Positions 26,588 to 34,562 of a stretch of 54,496 nt of DNA are shown in pieces. Under the pieces are notes generated by a model. The model saw only the letters and a list, made by a program, of their open reading frames with translations, was not told the origin of the DNA and did no database searches. The stretch comes from Tannerellaceae bacterium (GTDB lineage Bacteria; Bacteroidota; Bacteroidia; Bacteroidales; Tannerellaceae). Position numbers and translations under genes: made by a program. The DNA lies in the NCBI GenBank assembly GCA_031257015.1, contig JAIRPK010000019.1, positions 1 through 54,496 of the forward strand, in the 5' to 3' direction. How positions within the stretch are numbered: position 1 is the stretch's first letter; each line of letters begins with the position of its first letter.

Positions 26588-27348
26588 TGAAGATTACATT
26601 TCTTGGAACGGGAACTTCGACCGGAGTGCCCGAAATTGGATGCCGCTGCCGCGTCTGTACGAGCGCAGACGGGCGCGACAAACGTTTGCGGACATCTGCG
26701 ATTGTGGAGATTGACGGGCGGCGGATCTTAATTGATTGCGGTCCGGACTTCAGGGCGCAAATGATCCATAACGGATTTACTTCTCTGGACGGAGTTTTGC
26801 TTACGCATGAACATTATGACCATGCCGGGGGCTTGGATGATTTGCGTCCATTCTGTGCGCGTAAGGCTATGGACATATATGCGGAGGAGAATGTTGCACA
26901 GGCTATCCGTACTCATATACCATACGCTTTTGGAGATTATGTGCATCGCCGTGGACTGCCTGACCTTGCTCTTCGTCACATTGGGCTTGATTCATTCGAT
27001 GTTGCGGGAGTCGAGGTGATCCCTATTCGTGTCTGGCATGGTTGCCTGCCTGTTTTGGGTTTCAGGATTGGAGACATGGCATACATAACGGATGTAAAAA
27101 CTATTCCTGAAGAGGAGTATGCTAAACTGACGGGGCTTCATCTGCTTGCAATCGGCGCCCTGCACAAGCGTGAACATCCGACGCATCAAACGCTTGCGGA
27201 AGCTTTGCGAAATATAGAACGAATACGACCAAGGCAGGCTTTCCTTATTCATCTCAGTCATCATTTCGGGTTGCATGAGGAGGAGGAAAAGACGCTTCCG
27301 GAGGGTGTAAAGATTGCTTACGACGGGCTGACTGTATTTGCCGACTAG
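26584..27348 (+). CDS. MBL-fold metallohydrolase (PhnP-like)
   Basis: A 254-residue metallo-beta-lactamase-fold hydrolase. It begins FLGTGTSTGVPEIGC and has CRCRVC, a cysteine cluster seen in PhnP-type phosphodiesterases, then the metal-binding THEHYDHAGG and, near the end, HLSHHFGLHEE. The length and opening fit the PhnP/RNase Z-like cytosolic group that hydrolyses cyclic or linear phosphodiesters; the exact substrate is unknown. The ATGA overlap with murB shows translational coupling. Confidence 0.9.
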   Translation: MMKITFLGTGTSTGVPEIGCRCRVCTSADGRDKRLRTSAIVEIDGRRILIDCGPDFRAQMIHNGFTSLDGVLLTHEHYDHAGGLDDLRPFCARKAMDIYAEENVAQAIRTHIPYAFGDYVHRRGLPDLALRHIGLDSFDVAGVEVIPIRVWHGCLPVLGFRIGDMAYITDVKTIPEEEYAKLTGLHLLAIGALHKREHPTHQTLAEALRNIERIRPRQAFLIHLSHHFGLHEEEEKTLPEGVKIAYDGLTVFAD

Positions 27349-27413
27349 CTGTTGATATTTTTAACGGCGTTATCTTTTCTCTTTTGTCGCCTGTTTAAAT
27401 TAAAAGTATATAA

Positions 27414-27672
27414 GTTGATTCTCGGAGAGTCGCCGTTGATTCTCCGAGTGTCACGGTTGATTCTCCGAGAGTATATGGTTGACTCTCGGAGAGTCAACGT
27501 TGATTCTCTGAGTATCACGCTTGATTCTCGGAGAGTATATGGTCGACTCTCGGAGAGTCACCGTTGATTCTCGGAGTATCACGCTTGATTCTCCGAGAGT
27601 ATATGGTTGACTCTCGGAGAGTCGCCGTTGATTCTCCGAGAGTGTCGTTTGATTCCTGGAGAATCAATCAGG
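27414..27672. repeat. 21/22-bp tandem repeat array (E) with 64-bp higher-order period
   Basis: About eleven units, starting at 27414, alternate in length 21, 21, 22. Three units make a 64-bp super-unit that recurs nearly unchanged: the ATATG-ended unit occurs at 27456, 27520 and 27584. The core is GACTCTC-G-GAGAGTC, an odd-centred palindrome. It lies between the MBL hydrolase and DUF5063 genes; the following 180 bp (27673-27856) hold no supported gene. Confidence 0.94.
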
Positions 27673-27856
27673 ATGTTCAGAGCTTCTTTTGTAATTTTAA
27701 AAGCATCGGCCTTCTTTTTGTTTATACAAAATAAGCGGTCAAAAGCTTTTTATGTAATACTGATATTTATCCCGAACCAATGTTATTAGTCAATTAAGTT
27801 GTTCGACGCCGGAAAACACGCCCTGCGGTCTCCGAAGCAAGTTTTAAATTAATTGC

Positions 27857-27864
27857 TATTTTTG
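27857..27864 (+). promoter_or_regulatory. -7 promoter element for the DUF5063 operon
   Basis: TATTTTTG matches TAnnTTTG, 26 bp before ATG 27890. No -33 box is evident. Confidence 0.5.
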
Positions 27865-27889
27865 TGGCTATGAACCGATAAGACAAAAA

Positions 27890-28432
27890 ATGACGAATAA
27901 AAAAGATAATCCGATATACGAACATAATACAATAGAGTTTGTAACCATAGCAGTAGAATATTGCTCATTCTTGGAATCGGCGTCAAGTATGGACGCCGTT
28001 AGTTTTGTAGATAAGTCAACAAAGCTTCTGCCCATCCTCTATCTAAAGGCGACACTCCTGCCGGTCGTCGAGCTGTATGGCGAATCGGCGGAACTTGAAA
28101 CGTATGTAACGGAGGATATGTATGAGGCGCTTCGCAGACGCATAGCCGGACTGCTGGGAGAACATGATTCGTACTTGGAAACATTCCATCCCGACATGCC
28201 TTTCAGCGACACTCCAATAGCTGCTTTCATATCTGAAAACCTGAGCGATGTTTATCAAAGCCTTGGGGATTTCTGTCATGTTTTTCGTCAGGGACATGAA
28301 GAAGCAATGCGGGAAGCCATGGAAGCTGTTTCCGAAAGCTTCCGGCTATATTGGGGAATGGCATTATTGAGCGCCTTGAAAGCTCTCCATGCCATACGCT
28401 ATGAGATAGAAAATGATTATGAAGATTTCTGA
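27890..28432 (+). CDS. DUF5063 family protein
   Basis: A 180-residue, acidic, all-helical-looking cytosolic protein without signal peptide. The opening (NTIEFVTIAVEYCSFLE) and the segment KLLPILYLKATLLP match the DUF5063 family found in Bacteroidota, whose function is unknown. It heads a three-gene operon with a 3'-5' exonuclease and an RNA methyltransferase, an arrangement that hints at RNA metabolism but proves nothing. Confidence 0.82.
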   Translation: MTNKKDNPIYEHNTIEFVTIAVEYCSFLESASSMDAVSFVDKSTKLLPILYLKATLLPVVELYGESAELETYVTEDMYEALRRRIAGLLGEHDSYLETFHPDMPFSDTPIAAFISENLSDVYQSLGDFCHVFRQGHEEAMREAMEAVSESFRLYWGMALLSALKALHAIRYEIENDYEDF

Positions 28433-28439
28433 TACCGCT

Positions 28440-29030
28440 ATGATTCAATATACTCAAAAAATAACCAAAGATGAGATGGCGATGATGCCCGTTGAGGTAT
28501 ATTCCGGCAAAGTCGTTTTAATTGATGATGAAAAGGATGTCCCTTCTGCAATTGAATATTTATCGACCAGGGAATGTGTCGGTTTTGACACCGAAACGCG
28601 CCCAAGTTTCTACAAAGGACAAAGGCATAAAATAGCTCTTATGCAGATTTCTACCGAAAGTGTGTGCTTCCTTTTCCGCCTTAACAAAATCGGCATCCCC
28701 AAGCCGTTGGAAGAATTTCTGTCCAATCCCGATGTTCTGAAGATTGGGTTATCCCTGCGCGACGATTTTGGCGCCATTCGCAAGCGCACTCCCGTCGAAC
28801 TGGTTAAATTTCTTGATTTGCAAAACTATGTAGGCCGTTTTGGCATCAATGAAGCCAGCCTGCAAAAGATTTATGCCATACTGTTCAGCAAAAAAATTTC
28901 CAAAGGCCAGAGGCTAACCAACTGGGAGGCATCTGAGCTGACAGACATGCAGCAGAAATACGCCGCTCTCGACGCATGGGCATGTCTAATAATCTACAAT
29001 TATTTGAACTCCAACGATGATGATGAATAA
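28440..29030 (+). CDS. RNase D-like 3'-5' exonuclease domain protein
   Basis: A 196-residue single-domain exonuclease of the DEDD superfamily. Exo I is GFDTETRPSF (Asp and Glu), Exo II lies at GLSLRDDFGAI, and Exo III is YAALDAWACLIIY (YxxxD type, DEDDy), so all four metal ligands appear present. The HRDC domain of full RNase D is absent. ATG 28440 follows the DUF5063 stop codon; an upstream in-frame ATG at 28413 would overlap it by 20 nt and cannot be excluded. The end overlaps the methyltransferase gene by 14 nt. Confidence 0.88.
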   Translation: MIQYTQKITKDEMAMMPVEVYSGKVVLIDDEKDVPSAIEYLSTRECVGFDTETRPSFYKGQRHKIALMQISTESVCFLFRLNKIGIPKPLEEFLSNPDVLKIGLSLRDDFGAIRKRTPVELVKFLDLQNYVGRFGINEASLQKIYAILFSKKISKGQRLTNWEASELTDMQQKYAALDAWACLIIYNYLNSNDDDE

Positions 29031-30207
29031 GCCTAAGCGCCTTATCCTTAAACCTGGTAAAGAAGAATCACTTAATCGTTTTCACCCCTGGATATTTTCC
29101 GGTGCAATCCAAAAGATGGAAAACCAACCTCAAGAAGGCGATCTCGTCGAGGTTTACAACGCCGAAGGTCGTTACATGGCCGTGGGGCATTATCAGCCGG
29201 ACAGTATTGCCGTAAGGATTCTCTCTTTCGCTCCTGCCGTCATCGACGAATCTTTCTGGACTGAGCGTATTCGTGAAGCCTGCACGTTTCGCATGTCTAT
29301 CGGATTGCTTAATGCCAACAGCAACGTATGCCGGCTGGTGCATGGTGAAGGCGACAACCTTCCAGGCCTGATAATTGACCTTTACGGAAGAACTGCCGTC
29401 ATGCAGGCACACTCTGCCGGTATGCACCACGCCCGCAAACAAATTGCTGTCGCCTTGCAAAATGTTCTCCGCGAAAACATTCAATCCGTTTACTACAAAT
29501 CCGAGAATACTCTCCCCTTCAAAGCCGGGCTGGCCGCAGAGGATGGCTTTCTGACAGGAGAAGAAGCAGAGAAAACCGCCATGGAAAATGGATTGAAGTT
29601 CATCATAGATCTGCAGAAAGGACAAAAAACAGGCTTCTTCATTGACCAGCGTGATAATCGCTTCCTTTTGGAAAGCTATTCGCGCAACCGCACCGTCCTT
29701 AACCTGTTCTGTTATACCGGAGGATTCTCCGTTTATGCCATGCGCGGGGGCGCACAATTGGTGCACTCGGTTGACAGTTCGTCCAGAGCCATTACGATAG
29801 CCAGAAGCAACATGGATATGAACTTCCCAGACGACACTCGCCATGAAGCCTTTGCAGAAGATGCCTTCCGCTTTCTTGCGAACGCCGGAAGCACCTACGA
29901 TTTGATCATCCTCGACCCCCCGGCCTTCGCCAAGCGACGGGACGTCCTCCGCAATGCTCTCCAGGGATACCGGAAGCTGAATGCGACGGCTTTAGCCAAA
30001 ATCAAACGCGGCGGAATACTCTTCACTTTCTCCTGCTCTCAAGCCGTTACACGCGAAAACTTCCGCCTAAGCGTCTTCAGTGCTGCTGCGCAAGCTGGAA
30101 GGAGAGTTCGGATAATTCACCAGCTTTCCCAGCCGGCTGACCATCCTGTGAATATATATCATCCAGAAGGAGAATATCTGAAGGGCTTGGTCTTGCATGT
30201 CGAATAG
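29017..30207 (+). CDS. Class I SAM-dependent rRNA methyltransferase (RlmI-like)
   Basis: A 396-residue protein with an N-terminal PUA domain (about 1-80, LILKPGKEESLNRFHPWIFSGAI), a linker with GEGDNLPGLIIDLYG, and a Rossmann methyltransferase domain (about 180-396) with KTGFFIDQRDNR, VLNLFCYTGGFSVYA (SAM loop), DLIILDPPAFAKR (motif IV) and FTFSCSQAV (with the motif VI Cys). This layout matches RlmI, which makes m5C in 23S rRNA. It probably modifies rRNA, but the exact base is not deducible. It overlaps the exonuclease gene. Confidence 0.93.
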   Translation: MMMNKPKRLILKPGKEESLNRFHPWIFSGAIQKMENQPQEGDLVEVYNAEGRYMAVGHYQPDSIAVRILSFAPAVIDESFWTERIREACTFRMSIGLLNANSNVCRLVHGEGDNLPGLIIDLYGRTAVMQAHSAGMHHARKQIAVALQNVLRENIQSVYYKSENTLPFKAGLAAEDGFLTGEEAEKTAMENGLKFIIDLQKGQKTGFFIDQRDNRFLLESYSRNRTVLNLFCYTGGFSVYAMRGGAQLVHSVDSSSRAITIARSNMDMNFPDDTRHEAFAEDAFRFLANAGSTYDLIILDPPAFAKRRDVLRNALQGYRKLNATALAKIKRGGILFTFSCSQAVTRENFRLSVFSAAAQAGRRVRIIHQLSQPADHPVNIYHPEGEYLKGLVLHVE

Positions 30208-30218
30208 CGGAAGCTATG

Positions 30219-30268
30219 AAATGCAACAAATCCGATTGCCTTAATTGACAATCGGATTTGTTGCATTT
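30219..30268. terminator. Perfect 20-bp hairpin between convergent genes
   Basis: Positions 30219-30238 are the exact reverse complement of 30249-30268, with a 10-nt loop. It sits 11 bp after the methyltransferase stop codon, and the minus-strand gene ends 60 bp to the right. It probably acts as a terminator, although the T-tract is short (TTT then GG). Confidence 0.8.
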
Positions 30269-30328
30269 GGATGGTTTATATATGGAGAGATTGTATAATA
30301 AGAAAGGCAGGAGTAAATACTTACCTTT

Positions 30329-32047
30329 TTATTGACAGTTTTCTCTGATAAGTCGGACGACCAATGGATCGCCCAACTCCTTTGCCTTGTCAAATGCCTT
30401 ACAGGCTTCGACTTTTTTCTCCATACGCATATGGCATAAGCCCAATAAACGGTAGCAGGAAGCGAAGTCGGGAGCTAAGGCTAAAGCCTTCTCGATGCTC
30501 TGCATGGCGTCGGAATATTTTTGCATTCGTACAAGTATTGCAGCTTCTTCAGCATGGTATTCAGCAGCCCGGTCGTTAAGCCTGACAGCTTCGCGAATGT
30601 CGGAGAGAGCGCCTTCAGTATCCGAGTTTTTATACTTTGCCTGTCCACGTAAATAGTAGAAGCGATCGTTGGTTTTGCCGTCACTCAGAGAATAATATAG
30701 ATTATAATCATCGACAGCGTCCTTGTACAAGCCGAGCTGAATCTTGTTTTCTATTCGTTCCAGAATGTATGGGGCTGCGGCCTTAGGAGTCGGCTGCCCC
30801 ATCTTGAGTATTGCGCTGTCGAGCAAGGCAATGATGTCACTTATCTGCGAGCCGGGAATGTTTTCCAGCGCCTTGGCGGCCATATAATATGACGAGGATG
30901 TGTTGCCACCTTTCATGTAGGCATGGTATGCGATGTCGTAAGCGCCCTGGCTAAAGGCTATGTCGCCTTCTAAAAAGCGGCAGGCGGGGGTGTCTTCAAT
31001 ATCTATGGCTCGGCGAAGCAGCTCGCTGGCAGCTGGAATAGACCAGTGGCTATCAGTAATTGAAGAATCTCCCATGGCAGTAGTATAAATGAGTTGCGCT
31101 TGCTTGAACATGGTGAGGGATTTGTTGGAACTTAGCTTTAATGCAGCTGCCATATCGGAAGTCGCCTGTTTTAGACACTCCTCACGCCCTATCTGCAAAT
31201 CTGCGTAATGAGTGGCATAATGAGCTGCGCGATTTGTATAGCCGTCTTCATAATTTGGGAAGGTCTGGATAAAGTCATCCAAAGTCTCCAAATACGTCGG
31301 GGAATCCTGAGAGCCGGACATCAGAAATAGGGAAACAGAGGCCTGCTCCGCATCTTCGGGCCAAGCCTTGCGGATACCAATCTTCGTATAAACACTGTTG
31401 AACGCATCGACGCTAGTATATCGCAACGAGGCTGCATAAGAGGACGATACTCCGAACGAGGCTGTTTTCCTGCCCGATGCGTCATCCTGCGCCAATGCAA
31501 AAACATGCCCGGAAGGGAGCAGCCATGGGCAATTAGCTTGTGTGTGGTCGATTGGAAGCGAAATCTTATAATAGCCAAATCGCTCTTTCATTTTAGTTGC
31601 TTCCGTTACGCTTGCCTCGGCAAACAGCGTGCTTTTTGAAGAGGGATTAAGTATAAAGCAAGTCGAACCAGATGGAACAGGCTCGCTGGCTGGAGGCAAG
31701 AATTCAACTCGCTTTGACGCAATGTTTACTTTAAACTTAACCACGTCGTAGAGATCATCGGCGCCAATAATATACGCGACCGGCAATACCTTTCCCTCGA
31801 AATCCGTAGCCGTTGCACGTACCGCACCGGCAAAGGCGGCGTAGGACGAAAGCGCCTCGCCTGTCTCGGAAATAAAGAAAGCAGTAGTAGAGCTTATTTC
31901 ACGATTATTAATGTCAAATGTCGAAAGAGTAAAGATGGATTTTCGCGCCTTGTCTATCCATTTAGGCGCTTTCTGTCCGATGATATTCATCGAAAAGCAG
32001 CTGCAAATAATACATACAAGAACTATCTGTCTATTCATTTTGTTCAC
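30329..32047 (-). CDS. Exported trypsin-fold-like/TPR protein
   Basis: A 572-residue protein with a signal peptide (about 1-25, MNKMNRQIVLVCIICSCFSM). Residues about 30-230 look like a degenerate trypsin-like double barrel (STTAFFISETGEALSSYAAFAGA... at the place of the GSGFxI...VLTxxHV region), but a His-Asp-Ser triad is not apparent. The rest (about 250-572) is a run of tetratricopeptide repeats, clearest in FYYLRGQAKYKNSDTEGAL, AEYHAEEAAILVRM and ASCYRLLGLCHMRMEKKVEA. It is probably a periplasmic scaffold. A -7 element lies 35 bp upstream. Confidence 0.82.
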   Translation of the reverse strand: MNKMNRQIVLVCIICSCFSMNIIGQKAPKWIDKARKSIFTLSTFDINNREISSTTAFFISETGEALSSYAAFAGAVRATATDFEGKVLPVAYIIGADDLYDVVKFKVNIASKRVEFLPPASEPVPSGSTCFILNPSSKSTLFAEASVTEATKMKERFGYYKISLPIDHTQANCPWLLPSGHVFALAQDDASGRKTASFGVSSSYAASLRYTSVDAFNSVYTKIGIRKAWPEDAEQASVSLFLMSGSQDSPTYLETLDDFIQTFPNYEDGYTNRAAHYATHYADLQIGREECLKQATSDMAAALKLSSNKSLTMFKQAQLIYTTAMGDSSITDSHWSIPAASELLRRAIDIEDTPACRFLEGDIAFSQGAYDIAYHAYMKGGNTSSSYYMAAKALENIPGSQISDIIALLDSAILKMGQPTPKAAAPYILERIENKIQLGLYKDAVDDYNLYYSLSDGKTNDRFYYLRGQAKYKNSDTEGALSDIREAVRLNDRAAEYHAEEAAILVRMQKYSDAMQSIEKALALAPDFASCYRLLGLCHMRMEKKVEACKAFDKAKELGDPLVVRLIRENCQ

Positions 32048-32081
32048 TGTTGAAAAGTTTATCTAATTATATTTTGTTCAT

Positions 32082-32089
32082 CAAAGATA
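32082..32089 (-). promoter_or_regulatory. -7 promoter element for the TPR protein gene
   Basis: The minus strand reads TATCTTTG, 34 bp before the start codon, matching TAnnTTTG; no -33 box stands out. Confidence 0.5.
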
Positions 32090-32168
32090 TGTATTTATTT
32101 CCGCGACATGTAAAGAAGCCATGAATCAAAAGATGACCATTAATGCTGAGCGCCGCCATATTAGTCCG

Positions 32169-32259
32169 AAATCATGGAAAAGCCCTTGCGCTTTTGAACC
32201 AGGCGGGAGGTTCCGAGGTTGCGGGTTACGGGCAGGCGAACGTAATAATTCCATGATTT
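32169..32259. other. Candidate structured element (91 nt, closed by an 11-bp stem)
   Basis: Positions 32169-32179 are the exact reverse complement of 32249-32259. Inside are a short hairpin AAGC/GCTT (32180-32193) and GAACC/GGTTC (32196-32213), followed by a G-rich segment. The segment is GC-richer than its flanks. No match to a riboswitch, tRNA or 6S/SRP RNA known to me was recognised, and the coding potential on both strands looks poor. The flanks of the 914-bp gap (32260-32660) show no gene. Confidence 0.35.
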
Positions 32260-32660
32260 ACGACGGTTTGTTTACAATGATAAATAATGCCAATACTAAT
32301 GTTTATTTGAAAGAGGCAGATAAGCATTAAAGTGCAGGCATTATTTGGTGGATTATGTGCACATTGGCAACCGGAAAATAAGAGATTTAACTGCTGCTTA
32401 AAAACTGTTTGCCGGGCTTGCGAAAGAGAAGCTTATCCGTCGATGAGGAAGGATTTAATATATGATTTATATCTCATCACAATCAATGCCGGCGGAGCAG
32501 GAGCGGCTGTGTGAAAAAGCGGCTCGTTAGCCAAAACCACCGTAGTTACTGTACAATACCGGCGCCGACTGTTCAATATTGGGGCAAACATGCTCTACAT
32601 ATTCGCCGGCTTGCCGTTTAGATGTTTTGTATTTTCTGTTGACTGACTTTAATATTCCAA

Positions 32661-32838
32661 CAGGTGCTGGTGGGAAGGCATCACTAATGTTAGTGGGGCA
32701 TCGTCACCAGTGTTAGTGGGACACCGTCACTAACGTTAGTGGGACATCGTCACTAATGCTGGTGGGGCATCGTCACTAACGTTAGTGGGATGTCGTCACT
32801 AGTGTTAGTGGGGTGTCGTCACTAGTGCTGGTGGGGTT
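32661..32838. repeat. 23-bp tandem repeat array (C)
   Basis: Seven full 23-bp units start at 32672 and every 23 bp to 32810, with partial units at both ends. The core CACTAACGTTAGTG is a perfect 14-bp palindrome in two units and imperfect in others (CACTAATGTTAGTG, CACTAGTGTTAGTG). Spacer positions read GGGRCATCGT. The same unit type forms the array at 9963. It lies upstream of the oxyR promoter, divergent from the TPR gene. Confidence 0.95.
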
Positions 32839-32937
32839 GAGCTGGATGTAAAAGCGTGGGTGGGGCATTGATTTAATCCGGGCTATTGAGGGGGCGGGAC
32901 TGATAATGGGCGGCAGGTTTTAGCAGGGAGTTTTTTG

Positions 32938-32945
32938 TATATTTG
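32938..32945 (+). promoter_or_regulatory. -7 promoter element for oxyR
   Basis: TATATTTG matches TAnnTTTG, 16 bp before ATG 32962, giving a very short 5' UTR. This favours ATG 32962 over an in-frame upstream start at 32935 that lies before the element. Confidence 0.6.
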
Positions 32946-32961
32946 CAAAAAATGGATAATT

Positions 32962-33888
32962 ATGACTATACAACAATTGGAATATGCTTTGGCAGTGGAT
33001 ATGTACAGGCATTTCGCGAAGGCTGCCGAGTTTTGCAAGGTTAAACAGCCGACGCTTAGCATGATGATACAGAAGTTAGAAACCGAATTGGGCGTAAAGC
33101 TCTTTCTCCGAAATGCGCAACCGATTAAACCTACCGCTACCGGATTGAAAATAATCGAACAGGCCAGAAAAGTTATCTATCAGGCTTCACTCATTAAGGA
33201 TATTGTCAACGAGGAGGTGCAGTCCGTCAAGGGCACTTTCAATCTGGCTGTTCTTCCGACTATCGCTCCTTATCTTATTCCCCGCTTCTTCCTGAAACTG
33301 ATGGAAAAGAATAAAGACATGGATATTCATATCCATGAGATGAAAACGGCGCCGACGCTCTCGGCTCTACTGGCTGGAGATATTGATGCTGCCATTATTG
33401 CTTCTCAGCCTGTCGAAAGCGAGCTGCAAGGTGAGACTCTGTTCTATGAACAGTTTTTAGGCTATGTGGCCAGGAGCGAACCGGTTTTTAGCAACGAGCT
33501 GATACGCACGGCTGACATTCATGCCGAACGTCTTTGGCTTCTTGACGAGGGGCATTGTTTCCGCGACCAGCTGGTTCGTTTCTGCCAGATGGAGAAGGTC
33601 AGGGTTAAACAGGCTGCTTATCGCCTGGGAAGCATAGAAACGTTTATGAGGATGGTCGAGAGTGGCAACGGAATAACGTTTATTCCCGAACTGGCAGTAT
33701 CCCAGCTTGGTTCTGAACAGAGCGAATTAGTCCGACCGTTTGCTATTCCTCGGCCGACACGTGAGATAGTCTTTGTTACACGCAAGGATTTTATTCGCCA
33801 CAAGATTGCCGACCTCCTGGTTAAAAGTATCAAGGCTTCCGTTCCCGAAGAAATGTATTCGCTGCAAGTCGGGGAGCGCATTGCCTGA
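32962..33888 (+). CDS. oxyR: Hydrogen peroxide sensor/regulator OxyR
   Basis: A 308-residue LysR-type regulator with an N-terminal winged helix-turn-helix (about 1-60: HFAKAAEFCKVKQPTLSMMI) and a C-terminal sensor domain. The redox pair is at Cys199 and Cys208 in GHCFRDQLVRFC, the same residue numbers as E. coli OxyR (GHCLRDQAMGFC). Oxidation of this pair to a disulfide activates catalase and peroxidase genes. The family start is MTIQQLEYALAV at 32962. It is isolated from target genes here; its 3' end is closed by a hairpin. Confidence 0.96.
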   Translation: MTIQQLEYALAVDMYRHFAKAAEFCKVKQPTLSMMIQKLETELGVKLFLRNAQPIKPTATGLKIIEQARKVIYQASLIKDIVNEEVQSVKGTFNLAVLPTIAPYLIPRFFLKLMEKNKDMDIHIHEMKTAPTLSALLAGDIDAAIIASQPVESELQGETLFYEQFLGYVARSEPVFSNELIRTADIHAERLWLLDEGHCFRDQLVRFCQMEKVRVKQAAYRLGSIETFMRMVESGNGITFIPELAVSQLGSEQSELVRPFAIPRPTREIVFVTRKDFIRHKIADLLVKSIKASVPEEMYSLQVGERIA

Positions 33889-33900
33889 TTTATGCGAAAG

Positions 33901-33924
33901 ACCCCGGCGTTCAGTCGGGGTTTA
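33901..33924 (+). terminator. oxyR terminator overlapping the engB stop codon
   Basis: ACCCCG (33901-33906) pairs with CGGGGT (33916-33921) around a 9-nt loop, followed by TTAAA. The engB stop codon at 33911-33913 (minus strand) lies in the loop, so the hairpin also encodes the last residues of EngB. Confidence 0.65.
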
Positions 33925-34516
33925 AACTATTGTTTATCGTTGCGATATATTTGAGCAGCTCTTCTCGCCCTTCTTTCTTTTCTGAGGAGGTGAGGAAGAT
34001 TGGAGGGAGTTCATCCCAGGTTTCAAGGAGTTTATCCTTATAGGCTTTAACGTTATTGTTCAGCCTCAGCCGGCTGAGCTTGTCTATTTTTGTAAATACG
34101 ATGGAGAAGGGTACGCTGTTCTCGCCCAGCCATTGTATAAATTCGAGGTCGATGCGTTGCGGCTCGTGACGGCAGTCGAGGAGGAGGAAGAGGTTAAGAA
34201 GCTGCGCACGTTTGAGTATGTAATCTTCGATGATTTGAGCCATTTTCTCCCTGTTGGATTTGCCTCGCTGCGCATATCCATATCCGGGGAGATCGACGAG
34301 AAACCATTTATCATTGATTATAAAATGATTGATGAGTTGCGTTTTGCCAGGTTTTTGCGATGTCATAGCCAATCCTTTGCGGTTGGCAAGCATGTTTATG
34401 AGAGATGATTTACCCACGTTGCTGCGACCGATGAAGGCGTATTCGGGACTGTTGCCTTCCGGGCATTTGTTGACATCGGTGTTACTGATAACGAATGTTG
34501 CTGTTTTTATTTCCAT
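33911..34516 (-). CDS. engB: Ribosome biogenesis GTPase EngB (YsxC/YihA)
   Basis: A 201-residue GTPase needed for late assembly of the large ribosomal subunit. G1 GRSNVGKSS (residues 31-39), switch region [12 protein letters not shown]3 DLPGYGYA, G4 FTKIDKL and a G5 TSSEKKEG are all present. The length fits the family. It lies 46 bp after the Rid-family gene on the same strand and is probably co-transcribed from the promoter at 35707. Confidence 0.96.
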   Translation of the reverse strand: MEIKTATFVISNTDVNKCPEGNSPEYAFIGRSNVGKSSLINMLANRKGLAMTSQKPGKTQLINHFIINDKWFLVDLPGYGYAQRGKSNREKMAQIIEDYILKRAQLLNLFLLLDCRHEPQRIDLEFIQWLGENSVPFSIVFTKIDKLSRLRLNNNVKAYKDKLLETWDELPPIFLTSSEKKEGREELLKYIATINNSLNPD

Positions 34517-34562
34517 TGTTGCATATAATTAAATGTAAAGACATATAGATTCGGCTGTGGTT

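Noticed and set aside
32121..32514. Two short open frames in the gap before oxyR
   Set aside because: Odd composition, no start context and no family-like features; the first overlaps the structured element.
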